Source: Patescibacteria group bacterium
GTDB taxonomy: Bacteria > Patescibacteriota > Microgenomatia > UBA1406 > GWC2-37-13
Assembly: GCA_943356515.1 (NCBI GenBank)
Contig: CALRFM010000044.1
Location: 1 to 8,149, forward strand
Direction: 5' to 3'
DNA length: 8,149 nt
Positions 6,673 to 8,149 of the stretch are shown in pieces; the first letter of the stretch is position 1; each line of letters opens with the position of its first letter. Made by a program: the position numbers and the translations under genes. The notes beneath the pieces were generated by a model. The model had not been told where the DNA came from and made no database searches. It worked only from the letters and a program-made list of their open reading frames with translations.

Positions 6673-7356
6673 ATGAAACTAACGCCATTTAATTTTCCCA
6701 CTCATGCCGATCGACCATATTTTTTCACAAGTTTTGTGTCTACTATAGATGGCAAAATAATCGTAAAAGAAAAGGGGTACTGGCCCATTGGCACAAAAGC
6801 AGATTATGATTACTTTACCTATTTGCGTGGTCATGCCGATGCCATAGTAGACGCCAAGCACACTGCGCTTCAATTCGGGAAACATACCATTCGTACTATT
6901 CATGATGAGACGTTCCAAAACTACCGCAAAGAATTAAGAAAAAAAGGATTTCCAGAATATATCGTTCTTACATCTACTCCAGATGCCCAACTCACATCAG
7001 TTTTGGCTAATGATCATGGATACGAACCAACTATCATAACTCCCAAAGAAGGTTCAGAGCGAGTAACCATACAACATCTCATTGATCATTTGAACGATCA
7101 AGAGTACAAACATGTGTTTATTGATGGCGGCCCAACGCTCATCGCCCAGCTTTTGGAAGCCGGAGTGCTTGACGAAATTCATCTGACCATTGCGCCAAAA
7201 GTGTTTGGTTCAGCACCCGGGAAAACGCTTACCATGGTTGAGGGAATATTATTTCCTCCTGATAAAGTTCCTCAATTTGAACTTGTATCTGTTGGGAAAT
7301 TAGACGACGAGGTAGTGTTGAGGTACTCACTATCAAAAATACATATCAAAAACTGA
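6673..7356 (+). CDS. RibD C-terminal domain / dihydrofolate reductase-like NADPH reductase
   Basis: This 227-aa stand-alone reductase has the RibD_C fold, which belongs to the DHFR-like superfamily and uses NADPH. It has no deaminase domain, so it is not a complete RibD. Motifs are 'RPYFFTSFVSTIDGKI' (14-29; the S-x-D-G-K signature), 'LRGHADAIVDAKHTAL' (51-66; usually D-A-I-x-x-G-x-x-T, with Ala at the Gly position), and 'VFIDGGPTLIAQLLEAGVLDEIH' (148-170; usually EGG, here D151-G-G). 'LTIAPKVFG' follows at 171-179. No riboflavin gene is nearby, while folC and glyA are. A dihydrofolate reductase role is therefore a reasonable alternative to pyrimidine reductase (inference). A weak Shine-Dalgarno-like AAGGTGA ends about 13 nt before the ATG, the only one I found in the window. 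The gene ends in two adjacent in-frame stops, TGA-TAG. Confidence 0.85.
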   Translation: MKLTPFNFPTHADRPYFFTSFVSTIDGKIIVKEKGYWPIGTKADYDYFTYLRGHADAIVDAKHTALQFGKHTIRTIHDETFQNYRKELRKKGFPEYIVLTSTPDAQLTSVLANDHGYEPTIITPKEGSERVTIQHLIDHLNDQEYKHVFIDGGPTLIAQLLEAGVLDEIHLTIAPKVFGSAPGKTLTMVEGILFPPDKVPQFELVSVGKLDDEVVLRYSLSKIHIKN

Positions 7357-7410
7357 TAGAATAATTTTTATCTCTACCCTCTAAAATCGAAGCTCAATTT
7401 ATAAATAAAG

Positions 7411-7416
7411 TATATT
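7411..7416 (+). promoter_or_regulatory. weak -10 candidate for the 223-aa gene
   Basis: TATATT lies 13 nt before the ATG at 7430 in the AT-rich 73-bp gap after the reductase gene. No -35 and no extended -10 were seen. The gap otherwise holds no convincing terminator, so the 223-aa gene may be read from the folC transcript, from its own short-leader transcript, or both. Confidence 0.2.
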
Positions 7417-7429
7417 TTAATCTACCCAT

Positions 7430-8101
7430 ATGGATCAAGCATTCGATGAACTACCGCATCATCAGGAATTTGCTTCCAGCGTCCCTAAAACCATTGAGTT
7501 ACAAGTAGTAAGGAGAGATAGTTCGCTTGGGCAACCACTGAGTGAAAATGAAGCCCAACAAGAAATGAGCACATTCGCGCATTGGTTCAAAAATGTAGCA
7601 GAAGTTATAAATATTCCAAATCTTGGCAATATTGGAGAGGCTTTGCTTGATGAGTCTGCCTACCTGAGCCAAGTTCGTTTTGATCAGTCCATTAATGCAT
7701 TTGCTCTCGAGATACTATCAGTTTTAGAAAGCGATCCAGAAGTTGGTCTCAATCTTTTTGCAGGAGAGGCTACTAGTGATTTATTTATTTCGACACTGGT
7801 TGTCAATCGGATACTCCAATTAAATACATCAACAAATATCGGAAGTAGACTCAAAATAGGGCTTCTACCGCAAGACGTATTTCCAGCAACTGAAAAATCT
7901 CTTATCTACATTTTAGATGACTTCATTGTAAGTGGGAATCAGCTGGGAGTTCATTTAGAGGATATAATTCAGTACTTTAAACAAAAAGGAATTGAAGCCG
8001 ATAAGATAAAGGAAATGATTCGAATTAGAATTATGTTGGCAGAGCCGAAAATCCAACCTAATCCAAACGAGAAATTATATAACAGACCTGTTGCGAATTA
8101 G
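7430..8101 (+). CDS. uncharacterised 223-aa protein with a phosphoribosyltransferase-like loop
   Basis: I do not recognise a named family. The protein is soluble and acidic in its N-terminal part, with no signal peptide or membrane segment. The clearest landmark is 'SLIYILDDFIVSGNQL' (157-172). This is a hydrophobic strand, then Asp163-Asp164, then Ser168-Gly169-Asn170-Gln171, the pattern of the PRPP-binding loop of type I phosphoribosyltransferases (usually D-D-x-x-T/S-x-G-x-T/Q). 'NIGSRLKIGLLPQDVFP' (136-152) would supply the preceding strand. A helical region (about 40-130) comes first, which is unlike ordinary nucleotide-salvage enzymes. Diverged PRTase-like domains are known in nucleotide-linked and conflict-system proteins, but no such partner is visible here. 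An in-frame TAA at 7418-7420 rules out a longer start; the ATG has no Shine-Dalgarno sequence. Its last codons are the right copy of the 17-bp inverted repeat. Confidence 0.75.
   Translation: MDQAFDELPHHQEFASSVPKTIELQVVRRDSSLGQPLSENEAQQEMSTFAHWFKNVAEVINIPNLGNIGEALLDESAYLSQVRFDQSINAFALEILSVLESDPEVGLNLFAGEATSDLFISTLVVNRILQLNTSTNIGSRLKIGLLPQDVFPATEKSLIYILDDFIVSGNQLGVHLEDIIQYFKQKGIEADKIKEMIRIRIMLAEPKIQPNPNEKLYNRPVAN
8084..8100. repeat. 17-bp inverted repeat, right copy
   Basis: This copy is the exact reverse complement of 130-146. It forms the last five codons of the 223-aa gene (R-P-V-A-N) plus the first two bases of its TAG stop. The match ends just inside the stop codon: the left copy has TAA in the same frame. 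Similarity then disappears downstream, so the shared sequence is limited to coding sequence and does not extend into the flanking hairpin. Confidence 0.8.
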
Positions 8102-8102
8102 G

Positions 8103-8126
8103 TCATTCTAGTGCAAACTAGAGTGA
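8103..8126 (+). promoter_or_regulatory. hairpin directly after the 223-aa gene
   Basis: The arms tcattctag (8103-8111) and ctagagtga (8118-8126) form a 9-bp stem with one G-U wobble around a 6-nt loop, tgcaaa. The stem starts 2 nt after the stop and ends just before a possible ATG at 8128. No U-run follows, so it is not a standard intrinsic terminator. It may be a processing or translational-control structure between two genes, or have no function. Confidence 0.4.
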
Positions 8127-8127
8127 T

Positions 8128-8149
8128 ATGAATATAAATACTGCCCTAC
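8128..8149 (+). CDS. possible start of the next gene (partial)
   Basis: An ATG at 8128, preceded by T like most starts here, opens a frame (M-N-I-N-T-A-L) that runs to the window edge. It is only seven codons long, so coding is not demonstrated. The tight packing of the region and its place 26 nt after the preceding stop make a gene start plausible. No family can be suggested. Confidence 0.25.

Noticed and set aside
7354..7359. TGA followed at once by TAG at the end of the reductase gene, raising the question of UGA recoding as glycine (as in Gracilibacteria and SR1)
   Set aside because: No other gene in the window has an in-frame TGA, and read-through would add only one residue. The standard bacterial code explains everything.
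7354..7380. Possible terminator after the reductase gene (gata / tatc with a T-run between)
   Set aside because: Only about 4 A/T-rich pairs can form and the T-run is in the loop, so it does not fit an intrinsic terminator.
130..8100. A transposon or integron-like element delimited by the 17-bp inverted repeats
   Set aside because: The enclosed genes are housekeeping and there is no transposase or integrase. The repeat is coding sequence on the right, and no target-site duplication is evident.
1..8149. CRISPR array, tRNA, rRNA, toxin-antitoxin or phage genes
   Set aside because: No regularly spaced repeats, no cloverleaf or rRNA-like sequence, and no matching protein motifs were seen on either strand.

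Overview
The window reads as a compact bacterial chromosome segment of low-to-moderate GC, using the standard bacterial code (TAA, TAG and one TGA stop, with no in-frame TGA inside any gene). Tight gene packing, stripped-down biosynthesis, a small membrane protein with a 'PLFYSKPWGEEQ' segment, and starts with almost no Shine-Dalgarno sequences together suggest a Patescibacteria (CPR) genome, perhaps Parcubacteria-like. This assignment is inference from style and remembered families, not from a marker gene.

Layout, left to right. Positions 2-82 hold the probable 3' tail of an unidentified + strand gene. The gap 83-200 carries a promoter candidate, a perfect AT-rich hairpin and one arm of a 17-bp inverted repeat. 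A NUDIX hydrolase (201-623, +) follows and overlaps the 3' end of a convergent four-gene minus-strand unit by 17 nt. Read in its own direction, that unit is glyA (4539-3205), a three-helix membrane protein (3187-2882), a GT4/MraY-WecA-type sugar-phosphate transferase (2872-1817) and coaBC (1812-607), with gaps of 17, 9 and 4 nt. An 87-bp divergent promoter region (4540-4626) separates it from a + strand unit: folC (4627-5988), a VUT/YhhQ-family transporter (6017-6670) and a RibD C-terminal/DHFR-like reductase (6673-7356). A 73-bp gap then leads to a 223-aa orphan protein with a phosphoribosyltransferase-like motif (7430-8101). Another gene may begin at 8128.

The coherent theme is one-carbon and folate metabolism. 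GlyA uses tetrahydrofolate, FolC polyglutamylates it, and the RibD_C reductase could serve as a stand-in dihydrofolate reductase. The transporter between FolC and the reductase is normally assigned to 7-deazaguanine (queuosine precursor) uptake. In this setting it could instead import a pterin or folate. CoaBC adds coenzyme A synthesis.

The points most worth a second look are: (1) the 17-bp inverted repeat, one copy of which is the last codons of the orphan gene and the other a reading-frame-preserving remnant upstream of the NUDIX gene; (2) the GT4 enzyme with two normally conserved active-site Asp positions replaced; (3) the possible folate-salvage operon; (4) the near-absence of Shine-Dalgarno sites combined with a U before the AUG at 8 of 9 starts. 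No transposase, CRISPR array, tRNA or rRNA was seen. No defence or mobile system can be claimed from this window alone.
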